64,000 nt of DNA, taken from the NCBI RefSeq assembly GCF_034087045.1, contig NZ_CP139247.1, positions 7,900,001 through 7,964,000 of the forward strand. The letters are read 5' to 3'. This document shows, piece by piece, positions 35,135 through 45,200 of the stretch. The notes under the pieces are model-generated. The model was given only the letters and a program-made list of their open reading frames with translations. It did no database searches and had not been told where the DNA came from. How positions within the stretch are numbered: the stretch's first letter is position 1; each line of letters opens with the position of its first letter. Source of the stretch: Chitinophaga sancti. GTDB taxonomy: Bacteria > Bacteroidota > Bacteroidia > Chitinophagales > Chitinophagaceae. The position numbers and the translations under genes are program-made.

Positions 35135-36688
35135 TTAGTTAGCTGGAGACAGATCTACAGTACCAGACTCACCAGGAGTGTTTTGTTTGATGAAGCGACC
35201 ACGGTCGATACCTTGCTTGTCAGCCAGGTAGTCGATCACTGAATCAACACGACGGCTGCTCAGGTCAACACCACCTTTCTTACCCTTAGCACCTGCGTGA
35301 CCTGTTACCAGGATGTTACAAGTTGGGTTAGATTTCAGTGTGCTAGCAACAGAAGCCAGGATAGCTTCGTTGTCAGAACCTACCTTAGTAGAAGCACCTT
35401 TGAATGCTACGCTAGGCAGAACCAGGCTACCACAAGCTGCTGGAGGAGGAGTCTTGCAGCACTCAGGATCTGGGCACTTACCAACACCATCAGCATCAAC
35501 TGGCTGGCAATAAGTTGGAGTGATCAGCTGTTTGTCTTTGTAGTCAGGAACACCATCACCATCAGTATCTTTTGCTACACCATGAACATCAACTGGAGCA
35601 CCAGCTGGTGTGTTTGGTTCGCGGTCGAACTGATCAGTTACGCCATCACCATCTGCATCAGGCAGAACTGGAGTAGGCAGTTTCATGTGACGAGGTGCGC
35701 TCAGCTCATTGTAAGCATAGTTGAGCGGATTAACCCACCATAATGGTTCAACTCTCTTAGAGCTGTTACCCAGGTTGAAGTTCAGACGTACGCTAGTGTA
35801 GCTGAATGCATCCTTATGGTTAGAGTATGGAGAAGAATAACCGTCCAGATAATCATCGAAATACATAGTGTATTTCTCTTCCAGACCGATATTGAAACGT
35901 TTAGACACTCTCCAGGCTATGCCAGTACCGAAATCGGCACCATGACGCCACAGCTGGTTGTTGTCTTTACGACCGATATTACCTCTGTTACCCTGAGATG
36001 GAGCGTTTGATTCATAATCACCATCGTACAGGTTGTTCAGCTGATCCTTGATATCTTTACGTTTACCGCTAAAGTTGATACCAGAATAGTTATAACCGTT
36101 ACCGCTAGCATCTACTGCATCAACGTCAACGTCGATCAGACCCAGTGAATAACCACCGAATACATACCAGTTCATTTTTGGCTGTGCCTTGTAGAACAGG
36201 ATGTTGCTCAGAGAAGCGATCAGATCAAAAGACAGCTGGTGAGTTGCAGTTTTATAGTTAGGAACGATCATACCACCGTTTAAAGCAGCAGTTTTAGACC
36301 AGATAGTAGCAGCGCCACCACCTGCACCAGCTACTGGACGCAGTCTGTAATCCTGACCTTTGTCGAAGGAACCAGTATACTCACCTCTGATGGAGAATGT
36401 ATGACCCAGAGATTTTCTCAGGGAGATACCACCACCAAAACCTGGTTTAGCAGGAATGGTACCGTTGATAACGTGCAGACCACCGTGGAAACCTAATTCC
36501 CACATATCGCGTGGTTTCGCAGGGAAATCATACTGGTGATTCGCGAAATTGTTTTGTTGTGCCTGTCTTGATGCTGGAACTTTGGTTGAATCCAGGGCGT
36601 CAAAAACAGGGGTAACTTGTGCATAACTGGAAGACGCCGCTAGGAGACTCATAGCGCCAGCCAGTAATAAGTACTTTTTGCTTGCCAT
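35135..36688 (-). CDS. OmpA family outer-membrane protein with TSP3 calcium repeats
   Basis: 517 residues: signal peptide (cut after SSYAQ), an N-terminal barrel-like domain to about residue 330, thrombospondin type 3 repeats (DADGDGVTDQFD and DTDGDGVPDYKD), a short cysteine-rich linker (CPDPECC), and a C-terminal OmpA-like domain. In that domain the usual GHTD motif reads GHAG (residues 463-466), so the aspartate that holds diaminopimelate is absent, and the last strand region ends early (VDLSPAN). It has a strong promoter match and is probably abundant. Confidence 0.88.
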   Translation of the reverse strand: MASKKYLLLAGAMSLLAASSSYAQVTPVFDALDSTKVPASRQAQQNNFANHQYDFPAKPRDMWELGFHGGLHVINGTIPAKPGFGGGISLRKSLGHTFSIRGEYTGSFDKGQDYRLRPVAGAGGGAATIWSKTAALNGGMIVPNYKTATHQLSFDLIASLSNILFYKAQPKMNWYVFGGYSLGLIDVDVDAVDASGNGYNYSGINFSGKRKDIKDQLNNLYDGDYESNAPSQGNRGNIGRKDNNQLWRHGADFGTGIAWRVSKRFNIGLEEKYTMYFDDYLDGYSSPYSNHKDAFSYTSVRLNFNLGNSSKRVEPLWWVNPLNYAYNELSAPRHMKLPTPVLPDADGDGVTDQFDREPNTPAGAPVDVHGVAKDTDGDGVPDYKDKQLITPTYCQPVDADGVGKCPDPECCKTPPPAACGSLVLPSVAFKGASTKVGSDNEAILASVASTLKSNPTCNILVTGHAGAKGKKGGVDLSSRRVDSVIDYLADKQGIDRGRFIKQNTPGESGTVDLSPAN

Positions 36689-37002
36689 AATTGTTTTCTA
36701 TTTAAAAACTGTTAAAAATTTACTAATAACCCGTTTTTTTACCCAGCAAAGGTAAAATTCTCAAATGAATATTCAAATTTTTGTTGCAATATTATTTCTA
36801 TTGATAACTGGTTAACTATTAACACTTAGGCCAAACTAATGTTGTGCCATACTTTGTTTGGAGTATATAACGAATAAGCATATTTGTTATAACTTAAACA
36901 AAGTAATGTTAAAGTTTTGTTACTCCCTTATATACAAATTAGGGGCCAAATTGTTAAAATTTGATATTTTAAGCATAGATTAGCAATCTTTTTCAATCAA
37001 CC
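36689..37002. other. Divergent intergenic region ompA / polyprenyl synthase
   Basis: Contains the ompA promoter on the minus strand and the start region of the rightward polyprenyl synthase gene. AT-rich; no small ORF or RNA gene recognised. Confidence 0.5.
36747..36777 (-). promoter_or_regulatory. Promoter of ompA
   Basis: Read leftward: TTTG at 36777-36774, a 19-base spacer, then TACCTTTG at 36754-36747. This fits the Bacteroidota consensus (-33 TTTG, -7 TAnnTTTG) in both boxes and spacing. The leader to the ATG at 36688 is about 50 bases. Confidence 0.75.
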
Positions 37003-37968
37003 ATGGACGAGATTAAAAACCTGATCAGTAAGGAATTAAGGGATTTCGAGAGCAAATTTTCTGATGCAGTAAAGAGTAATGTCGCACTGTTGGACAGGAT
37101 CATGCATTATATCGTTAAACGAAAAGGGAAGCAAATGCGCCCCATGTTCGTTTTGCTCTCGGCACGCCTGTTCAGTAATGATATCCAGGAAAGTACATAC
37201 CGCGCTGCCGCACTCGTGGAATTGCTGCACACCGCGACCCTCGTACATGATGATGTTGTGGATGATGCCAATGAACGCCGTGGATTCTTCTCCATCAACG
37301 CTTTGTGGAAAAATAAGATCGCTGTGCTCGTGGGAGACTACCTCCTTTCCAAAGGACTCCTCCTCTCTTTGAACAATAATGACTTCAGAGCACTCCAGAT
37401 CCTCTCCCAGGCCGTAAAGGAAATGAGCGAAGGCGAACTGCTACAGATCGAGAAAACACGTAAACTCAATATTAAAGAAGATATCTACTTCGAAATCATC
37501 CGCCGTAAAACTGCCTCCCTCCTCGCCGCCGCCTGTTCCGCCGGCGCCTGGAGCACCTCTAATGATGAAGATACTACGGAGAAGATGCGCCTCTTCGGCG
37601 AAAAAGTAGGCGTCGCCTTTCAGATCAAAGATGACCTCTTCGACTATGGCAGCGAAAAAATCGGTAAACCAACCGGCATAGATATAAGAGAGAAAAAAAT
37701 GACCCTCCCCCTTATCTATACATTGGAACACGCTACACCAGACGTAAGAAGACAAATCATCAACATCGTAAAAAATCATAATACCGATAAAGCCCGCGTG
37801 GAAGAAGTCATTACATTGGTGAAAGCTTCCGGTGGTATCGAGTATACACAACAGAAGATGTTCGAATACCGCGACGAAGCCATGGCGATCCTCCATAGCT
37901 TCCCTGATAGCAATATCAGACAAGGACTCGAATCAATGGTCAGGTATACCACCGACCGTAACTTCTAA
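37003..37968 (+). CDS. ispB: Polyprenyl diphosphate synthase (long-chain)
   Basis: Trans-isoprenyl diphosphate synthase that builds the polyprenyl tail, here most likely for menaquinone, since mqn genes are in the same window. The 321-residue protein has the first aspartate-rich motif D83-D84-V-V-D87, the second D210-D211-L-F-D214, and small residues before the first motif (TATLVHDD), which favour long chains. Exact chain length cannot be read from sequence. Confidence 0.9.
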   Translation: MDEIKNLISKELRDFESKFSDAVKSNVALLDRIMHYIVKRKGKQMRPMFVLLSARLFSNDIQESTYRAAALVELLHTATLVHDDVVDDANERRGFFSINALWKNKIAVLVGDYLLSKGLLLSLNNNDFRALQILSQAVKEMSEGELLQIEKTRKLNIKEDIYFEIIRRKTASLLAAACSAGAWSTSNDEDTTEKMRLFGEKVGVAFQIKDDLFDYGSEKIGKPTGIDIREKKMTLPLIYTLEHATPDVRRQIINIVKNHNTDKARVEEVITLVKASGGIEYTQQKMFEYRDEAMAILHSFPDSNIRQGLESMVRYTTDRNF

Positions 37969-38000
37969 TAATATAATATAGGGGCAATATAATTACCTGT

Positions 38001-38027
38001 TGGTCTGTTCTTATTGAGAACAGGCCA
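38001..38027 (+). terminator. Probable terminator after the polyprenyl synthase gene
   Basis: Stem of 11 pairs including a G-T pair (38001-38011 with 38017-38027), five-base loop. The tail is only moderately T-rich, so strength is uncertain. Confidence 0.5.
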
Positions 38028-38094
38028 TACTATTTGAAATTTATACCCTATCTTCCGTTCAAACAAGAATCGCTCATCCTTCTTTAGATTATAG

Positions 38095-39798
38095 ATGCAA
38101 AAACGCTGGACAGTCCGATCGTATCAACCAAAACAGGAAGCTTTGCTGCAGGCCTCCCTGCGCATACATCCCCTGTTATGCAGGTTGTTGGTGCAGCGCG
38201 GCATGCATACCTATGATGAATCAAGGTTGTTCTTCCGCCCTACACTGGCAGATCTTCATGATCCATGGATCATGAAGGATATGGATAAAGCTGTATCCAG
38301 AATTGAACAGGCCATCTTCAGACATGAAAAAATTCTCGTGTTCGGAGATTACGACGTGGATGGTACCACCGCCGTAGCAACTGTATTTGATTTTCTACAC
38401 ACCTTATATAATAATATAGAATTTTACATTCCGCACCGCTACCGCGAAGGCTACGGCATCTCTACCCAGGGTATCGAATACGCCAGGGACAACGATTTTA
38501 GCCTCGTCATCACGCTGGACTGCGGTATCAAGGCCACCGAACAAATTACCTGGGCCGCTGAACATGGTATTGACTTTATTATATGTGATCACCACCTGCC
38601 AGATGCTATCCTGCCCCCGGCTGTGGCTATCCTCAACCCCAAACAATATGACTGCCCTTACCCTTACAAGGAACTAAGTGGCTGTGGTATTGGCTATAAA
38701 CTCATCACCGCCTTCGCCCAAAAGATAGGTTTGCCGGAATCTGCCGCACACCGCTACCTGGACCTCGTGGCTACCAGCATCGCCGCCGATATCGTACCCA
38801 TGACCGGCGAAAACCGTGTGCTGGCCTTTCATGGACTGAAAAAAGTCAATGAATCTCCCCTACCCGGTATCCAGGCACTTATCCAGCTCAGTGGCCTCAA
38901 AGAACAACTCACCATCTCCAACCTCGTCTTCGTTATCGCTCCCCGCGTAAACGCCGCCGGTAGAATGGACGATGCCCGCAAAGCAGTGAACCTGTTCATT
39001 GAGAATGATATGGAAAAGGCCATGGAAATTGCAAAAGTGTTGCACGCTGACAACTTTGACCGCAAGGAAATTGATGGCAACATTACCAAAGAAGCCGTAG
39101 AACTGATTCAGAACGATACTACGCTACATAATAAAAAGTCCACCGTACTCTATAAGCCTGACTGGCACAAAGGTGTGGTAGGTATTGTGGCATCCCGGCT
39201 GATCGATAAATATTATTACAGACCGACCATTATCCTTACCCTCAGTAATGATAAAGTAGCCGGCTCTGCCCGCTCTGTGATTGGGTTCAACGTATACGAA
39301 GCCATTCACAAGTGTAAAGATCTGCTGGAAAACTATGGTGGACACTTCTACGCCGCCGGCATGACCCTCAAACCTGAAAACGTGCCCGCTTTCCAGGAAA
39401 GATTTGAAGAGGTGGTCGCCACTACCATCAATCCTGAACTGCTGATTCCGGAAATCACCATCGATACCGAAATCAGCCTGAAAGATATCACTCCCGCTTT
39501 TTTCAATATTCTCAAACAGTTTGAACCCCTGGGTCCGGACAATCAACGCCCTATCTTCCTCGTGCGAAACGTGGTAGACAGCGGCTACTCCCGCCTGATA
39601 AAGGATGAGCACATAAAATTTTCGGTTAAACAGGGGAGACACCCTATGGCTGTGACAGGTATCGGGTTCTATATGTCTGACAAATTCTCTATCGTCAGCA
39701 GCCGCCAGCCCTTTGATATGGTATTTACTATTGATGAGAACGAGTGGAATGGCAAGATGAACCTACAAATGAAAGTAATCGATATCCGCTCTCACTGA
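38095..39798 (+). CDS. recJ: Single-stranded-DNA-specific exonuclease RecJ
   Basis: 5'-3' exonuclease of recombination and repair. The 567-residue protein belongs to the DHH phosphoesterases: FGDYDVDGTTA (metal site), LDCGIKA, CDHHLPD (the DHH motif) and ASRLIDKYYYRPT, then the DHHA1 region with GSARSV and GGHFYAAGMTL, and a C-terminal OB-type domain. All metal ligands appear present. Normal length for the core form. Confidence 0.95.
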   Translation: MQKRWTVRSYQPKQEALLQASLRIHPLLCRLLVQRGMHTYDESRLFFRPTLADLHDPWIMKDMDKAVSRIEQAIFRHEKILVFGDYDVDGTTAVATVFDFLHTLYNNIEFYIPHRYREGYGISTQGIEYARDNDFSLVITLDCGIKATEQITWAAEHGIDFIICDHHLPDAILPPAVAILNPKQYDCPYPYKELSGCGIGYKLITAFAQKIGLPESAAHRYLDLVATSIAADIVPMTGENRVLAFHGLKKVNESPLPGIQALIQLSGLKEQLTISNLVFVIAPRVNAAGRMDDARKAVNLFIENDMEKAMEIAKVLHADNFDRKEIDGNITKEAVELIQNDTTLHNKKSTVLYKPDWHKGVVGIVASRLIDKYYYRPTIILTLSNDKVAGSARSVIGFNVYEAIHKCKDLLENYGGHFYAAGMTLKPENVPAFQERFEEVVATTINPELLIPEITIDTEISLKDITPAFFNILKQFEPLGPDNQRPIFLVRNVVDSGYSRLIKDEHIKFSVKQGRHPMAVTGIGFYMSDKFSIVSSRQPFDMVFTIDENEWNGKMNLQMKVIDIRSH

Positions 39799-40006
39799 CT
39801 TTTACTACTCAAAGCGAGTAATGATCACCACAAATTGCAGGGGATCAAAACATTCGCTTTGATCCCCTGCTGACGGAGATTTGATAAGATCTCCTATGAT
39901 AGGGCTTTCTGTTTTCTCTTTACGAAGGCTAAGTATGGGGAAATGACGCCATAGTGCATGGCCTAATTCCATAATTACTTTTCTTTTCACATATTTCCCT
40001 TTCATT
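39799..40006. other. Convergent intergenic region with two hairpins (recJ / htpG)
   Basis: A perfect 13-bp inverted repeat (39837-39849 with 39858-39870) may act as the recJ terminator, although no T run follows. A 6-bp hairpin (GGAGAT and complement) follows closely. A 66-codon minus-strand frame crosses the region but is probably not a gene. Confidence 0.6.
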
Positions 40007-40040
40007 AAAAATCCCGTCCCACGGTAAAGCGGGACGGGAT
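40007..40040 (-). terminator. Terminator after htpG
   Basis: Perfect 10-bp stem (40011-40020 with 40031-40040) followed on the minus strand by TTTTT. Confidence 0.85.
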
Positions 40041-40093
40041 AAGGGCTTGTGCAATGCTATCAAAACGGCATCGCCAATGATTTATTATATCGC

Positions 40094-41923
40094 TTAATTT
40101 GTTTTTTCACCCATCAATTCTACACTTCTGGTCACAAAGGCTGTCAGGTCGGCACCTGTCAACAGATTCTGTGACAGTAAAGCCAGATCAGCCAGGTTGC
40201 GGATTTGCTTTTCCTGCAACTGGTCATTGCCTTCTTTCAGGATCTGCTGGTAAATCGGATGGTTTGCATTTACCGTCATGTTGATTTCGTCAGGCATACC
40301 TGCATACCAGGACATACCGCTACCACCTACTGCTGCCATATCTTTCATACGACGCATGAACTCAGGGCGTGTTACGATCACTGGCTGTGCTTCTGTACTC
40401 AGACCTTTCAGTTCCACTTTTACATGCTGCTGCGGGATCTTTTCAAACAGTGATTTCAAACGTGTTTCCTGATCCTGTGTCAGTACATGTGAATTATTTT
40501 CATCCTTGTCAATCAGGTTATCTGCAATGTCTGCATCCACACGGGTAAACTGTACCTTTTCCCAGCGGGTCTCCATCTGGTTCAGGAAAGCAGCATCTAC
40601 CAGACTATCCAGTTTCACGATCTTATATCCCTTTGCTTTCGCAGCAGTGATATAACTATCCTGCTGTACAGGGTTGGTAGCGTACAGGATCACCTGCTTT
40701 TCTTCCTTGTTGGTTTGAATAGCTGCTGTCTCCTGCTTGTATTCATCCAGCGTATAGAATTTACTACCATCTGCATCTTCGAGAATGAGGAACTTGTTAC
40801 CTTTTTCCAGGAACTTATCGTCCGTCATCATACCATATTTAGCAAACAGACCGATGGATTCCCATTTCTCTTCAAACCCTTTACGATCGTTTTTAAACAT
40901 TTCTTCCAGCTTATCCCCTACTTTCTTCGTGATGTAGGAGCTGATCTTTTTCACATTCGGATCACCCTGCAGGTAGCTACGGCTCACGTTCAGCGGAATA
41001 TCCGGACTATCGATCACACCATGCAGCAGCATCAGGAACTCAGGCACGATGTCCTTTACTTCGTCCGTTACAAATACCTGGTTAGAGTACAGGCTGATCT
41101 TATCTTTCTGGATTTCGTAACTCTTATTGATCTTAGGGAAGTAGAGAATACCTGTCAGGTTGAATGGATAATCTACATTCAGGTGGATCCAGAACAGTGG
41201 CGGCTCAGAGAAAGGATACAGCTCTTTGTAAAAGTTCTGATAATCTTCTGTAGTCAGCTCACTTGGCTTCTTCGTCCACGCAGGATGCGTATTGTTGATC
41301 TGGTTATCTTCAAATTTAACCGGAACAGGCAGGAACTTACAGAACTTTTCGAGGATGGATTTGATACGATGCTCATCCAGGAATTCTTCACTTTCCTCAT
41401 TGATGTGCATGATGATATCTGTACCTCTGCCAGCTTCGCGGGTGGTTTCTTCCAGGGTATATTCAGGACTGCCATCGCACTCCCAACGTACAGCTGGTGC
41501 ATCTTTGTGAGATTGGGTGATGATTTCCACCACATTGCTCACCATGAAAGAAGAATAGAAACCCAGACCAAAATGACCAATGATGTTGGTACCTTCATTC
41601 TGACCTTTATATTTATTCAGGAACTCTTCCGCACCGGAAAATGCTACCTGGTTGATGTATTTATCTACTTCTTCAGCTGTCATCCCGATCCCATTGTCGG
41701 AGATGGTCAACGTTTTTTTCTCTTTGTCAAGTTTCACGCTAATGGCCAACTCGCCCAGTTCACCTTTGAACTCTCCTACACTTGCCAGCGTTTTTAATTT
41801 TTGGGTTGCATCAACCGCGTTACTTACGAGTTCGCGGATAAAGATCTCATGATCTGAATAGAGGAATTTTTTGATAATGGGGAAGATGTTCTCTGTCTGA
41901 ACACGTATTGCTCCTTTCTGCAT
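40094..41923 (-). CDS. htpG: Molecular chaperone HtpG (Hsp90)
   Basis: Cytoplasmic ATP-dependent chaperone. The frame is open to 42064, but the family start is the ATG at 41923 (MQKGAIRVQTENIFPII), giving 609 residues. GHKL ATPase motifs are visible: ELVSNAVDATQK, DNGIGMT, and GHFGLGFYSSFMV. Middle and C-terminal domains are complete. A long open frame on the opposite strand (40715-41797) is only its shadow. Confidence 0.95.
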   Translation of the reverse strand: MQKGAIRVQTENIFPIIKKFLYSDHEIFIRELVSNAVDATQKLKTLASVGEFKGELGELAISVKLDKEKKTLTISDNGIGMTAEEVDKYINQVAFSGAEEFLNKYKGQNEGTNIIGHFGLGFYSSFMVSNVVEIITQSHKDAPAVRWECDGSPEYTLEETTREAGRGTDIIMHINEESEEFLDEHRIKSILEKFCKFLPVPVKFEDNQINNTHPAWTKKPSELTTEDYQNFYKELYPFSEPPLFWIHLNVDYPFNLTGILYFPKINKSYEIQKDKISLYSNQVFVTDEVKDIVPEFLMLLHGVIDSPDIPLNVSRSYLQGDPNVKKISSYITKKVGDKLEEMFKNDRKGFEEKWESIGLFAKYGMMTDDKFLEKGNKFLILEDADGSKFYTLDEYKQETAAIQTNKEEKQVILYATNPVQQDSYITAAKAKGYKIVKLDSLVDAAFLNQMETRWEKVQFTRVDADIADNLIDKDENNSHVLTQDQETRLKSLFEKIPQQHVKVELKGLSTEAQPVIVTRPEFMRRMKDMAAVGGSGMSWYAGMPDEINMTVNANHPIYQQILKEGNDQLQEKQIRNLADLALLSQNLLTGADLTAFVTRSVELMGEKTN

Positions 41924-42238
41924 GGGTATCTGTGTTTTTCTGGAATCTTTCAAAGCGTATGCCAGTGGGAAAATGCTGCCAAAGTGACGGAACGGGGCAG
42001 TATAATAAACCATACCGTCAGGAAAAAGCAACCTTTTTACCCTCCGGAACCAAAGAATCGTCACCTGCCGTCAGGCAATTTAAAAAACGCTTCCTTACTG
42101 CCACAGCGCCATCCGGTTAACAATTAAATCATGTAAAATATAACACAAATGTTGTACATTCAACATGTAGCATATCACGACCCTGAAGCGTATTCCATTA
42201 ACATATTTACCCACCCCTAACAACCATCTATTTATTAC
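41924..42238. other. Divergent intergenic region htpG / secreted nuclease-like gene
   Basis: Holds both promoters, neither with a clear consensus. A 6-bp inverted repeat (ATGTTG at 42149-42154 with CAACAT at 42161-42166) lies about 75 bases before the start of the rightward gene. No other feature recognised. Confidence 0.5.
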
Positions 42239-45200
42239 ATGAAAAAAACGCTACTCCTGATCTTTACTGTCTTTGGTGTTTTGCACTCATTTGCGCAAAC
42301 CCAACCCTCCCCCCAGGCATTGCCTTACCAGCAAAACTTTGATGCATTGGCGTCTACATCCACCACTTACCCTGTTGGTTGGCAGGGCTGGACACTCTCC
42401 GGCTCCCCTTCTTCCAGCTTTAACACCGCCACTCCTGCATCAGACAAAGCGCTGACTACCGGCACCGCCTCCAGCACTGCCAACAGTGTATATAATTATA
42501 ATGGTAAACTGGGTTTCCTCAATAGTGGCAGCGTGGACAACTGCCTTGCCCTGGCCCTCAATACCACCGGCCAGGTGAACATCGCATTACAATACGACGT
42601 TATGACGCTACGCAATCCTTACGATGGCAGCAGCAATACCCGTATTAACGAAGTCATCTTACAATATAGAATTGGTAGCAGCGGCAACTTTACCAACATC
42701 ACTGGTACAGAATACCAAAATGGTACGACCCTTCAGACCACCAGCGGTGTCACCACGCCACAAGACCCCGCTACAAAAACACTGGTACTCCCTGCTGCCT
42801 GCGAAAACCAGCCACTGGTACAGCTTCGCTGGGTAAACCGCCAGATCAGCGGCAGTGGCTCCCGCCCCTCATTTGCCATCGACAATATTATTGCCGGTAG
42901 TGGTGGTGCCGATACCACACCTCCTGTGATCGACTCTTTAACGCCACTGAACCACGAAACAAATGTGCCGCCTACCGTTACTCCCAGCATTATTTTCTCT
43001 GAAAATGTCGTTGCAGGTACCGGTCACCTCACCTTACACAATGCTACAAACGGTACCCAGCAGGTATTTGACATCACCAGCACAGCTATTGTAATCAGAA
43101 ATCAGCTGCTCAGTGTGATCACATCTCTTGCTGGCAACAAATCTTATTACATCACCATCGATAGCGGCGCCGTAACAGATAATAGTGGCAATGCTTTCAC
43201 TGGTATTCCTGATAGCACCGTATGGGCTTTTTCCACAGGTGCACAACAACTGGATTTTGATTTCAACAACTGTACAACCGGTACAGGTATAGTAGGTGGC
43301 TTCACTGCCTACAGCGTAACCGGTGCACAGGTTTGGGATTGCACCACCTTTGGTCAAACCCTGAATGGTGCACAGATCAATGGCTACAGCGGAGGCCCGG
43401 TCGAAAATGAAGACTGGTTGATCTCTCCTGCTTTTGATCTTACAGGTTTTGATTATCCACTCCTTTCCTTCGCCAGCCGTACTGCTTTTGTAGGTCCATC
43501 TTTACAACTGCTCATTTCTACCAACTACGATGGCAGCAGCCATCCAAATACTGCCACATGGACGGTGGTCAATGGAAGATTCCCTGCAATCTCGTCAGAT
43601 GCATGGAAAACTTCTGATAGCATCAACCTCGCTGGTTTTAAACAATCCAGTGTGTATATCGCATTTAAATATACCTCTTCTCCTACCCTGAATGCAGCCC
43701 GCTGGACATTGGATGATTTCCATCTCTACAATAGCCCTCAGGCACCATTACCATCAGTAGACAAGTCTACCTCCAGTATGGATTTCGACTATGTAAAATC
43801 AGGTCAGCAATCATCTTCACAATACTTTACTTTCAATGCCAGCGATTTTACCGGTGCACTCACACTCGCTACCAGTGCAGGTTTCCAGCTGTCAAAAGAT
43901 AGTGCTGGCACATACACCACTTCCCTGAATTACCCTGTTGACTCCCTGTCTGGAACCGTAACTGTATGGGTAAGATTCTTACCTACAGCGGCTGATCAGG
44001 CATACACAGGCGCTCTCACATTCACCAGTGCAGGTCTGAACACCACGCCTATCGCACTTTCCGGCACCTCTTTACGCTCCCTGAAAGTGGTGAACTGGAA
44101 CATGGAATGGTTTGGTAGTCCGGCACAAAACCCCGCAAATGATAGTCTGCAACAGGCAAATGCCACTGTAATACTTAAAAAACTGGATGCCGATATTTAT
44201 GCACTGGCAGAAGTAGTAGATACTGCCCGTTTCAGAGCTGTCGTGAACCAGATGCCTGGTTATAGCTACATCATTTCTGACTTTGGCTCTTATGCAGACA
44301 GCATCACCGATGTGGATTATACTTCTGCACAGAAGCTCACATTCCTCTATAAAACAAGCGTGATCCGCTCTATTCGCAACTATGGTGTATTGAGAAAAGG
44401 TGGTAGCGCAAATGCCTATTACAACTGGTCTTCCGGTCGTTTCCCATTCCTGCTGGAGGCCACTGCAAACCTGGATGGAGATAGTGCCCTCATCAACTTC
44501 GTCCTCATTCACAGCAAGGCGAATACAGGCACCACTGCAGAAAAGATCCAGTCATGGCAGCGTCGTAAAGATGGTAACCTGGAACTAAAAGATTCCCTGG
44601 ATGCACAGTATCCAACCAGCAACTTCATCATCCTCGGTGACTTCAACGATGCATTGAATAAAACCATCACCACAGAACTTGCGCCGGATACCACGACCTC
44701 TTACATCGATTTCATGAACGATACCGCGCATTATAAACCGCTCACATTGCCATTGAGCCTGGCTGGCGATCAGTCTACCACCGCTTATACAACTGTTATA
44801 GACAATGTGATCGCTTCCGATGAAATGGCGATTGCTTACCTCCCGGGTTCTGCTAAAGTGCACAAGGAAGTCGCTCAGCTCATCAGTAGCTATAGCAGCA
44901 CAACCAGCGACCACTATCCGGTGCAGACTAATTACAACCTGCACATCCTGGGTAACCCTGCTACTGTTGAGAACTTCAATGCCATAGTAGATTCAGGCAA
45001 TGTAAAAGTGACCTGGTCTACCCCCTACGAAATCAACACAGACCATTATGTAGTAGAGAAAACCCTCAACCTGCGTAACTACGTAGCAGTAGATACCCTC
45101 GCAGCACAGGGCAACAAAGATTTCGCAACCAGCTACCGCATCTATGACTATCAGCCATGGCTGGGATTCTCCTGGTACAGGCTGAAGATTGTAAGCAAAG

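Noticed and set aside
39805..40005. 66-codon minus-strand frame downstream of htpG
   Set aside because: It contains a perfect 13-bp hairpin, starts right behind the htpG terminator, and its translation shows no domain or signal. More likely intergenic.
40715..41797. 360-codon frame antisense to htpG
   Set aside because: Lies wholly inside htpG on the opposite strand; low-information translation, caused by the codon bias of the real gene.
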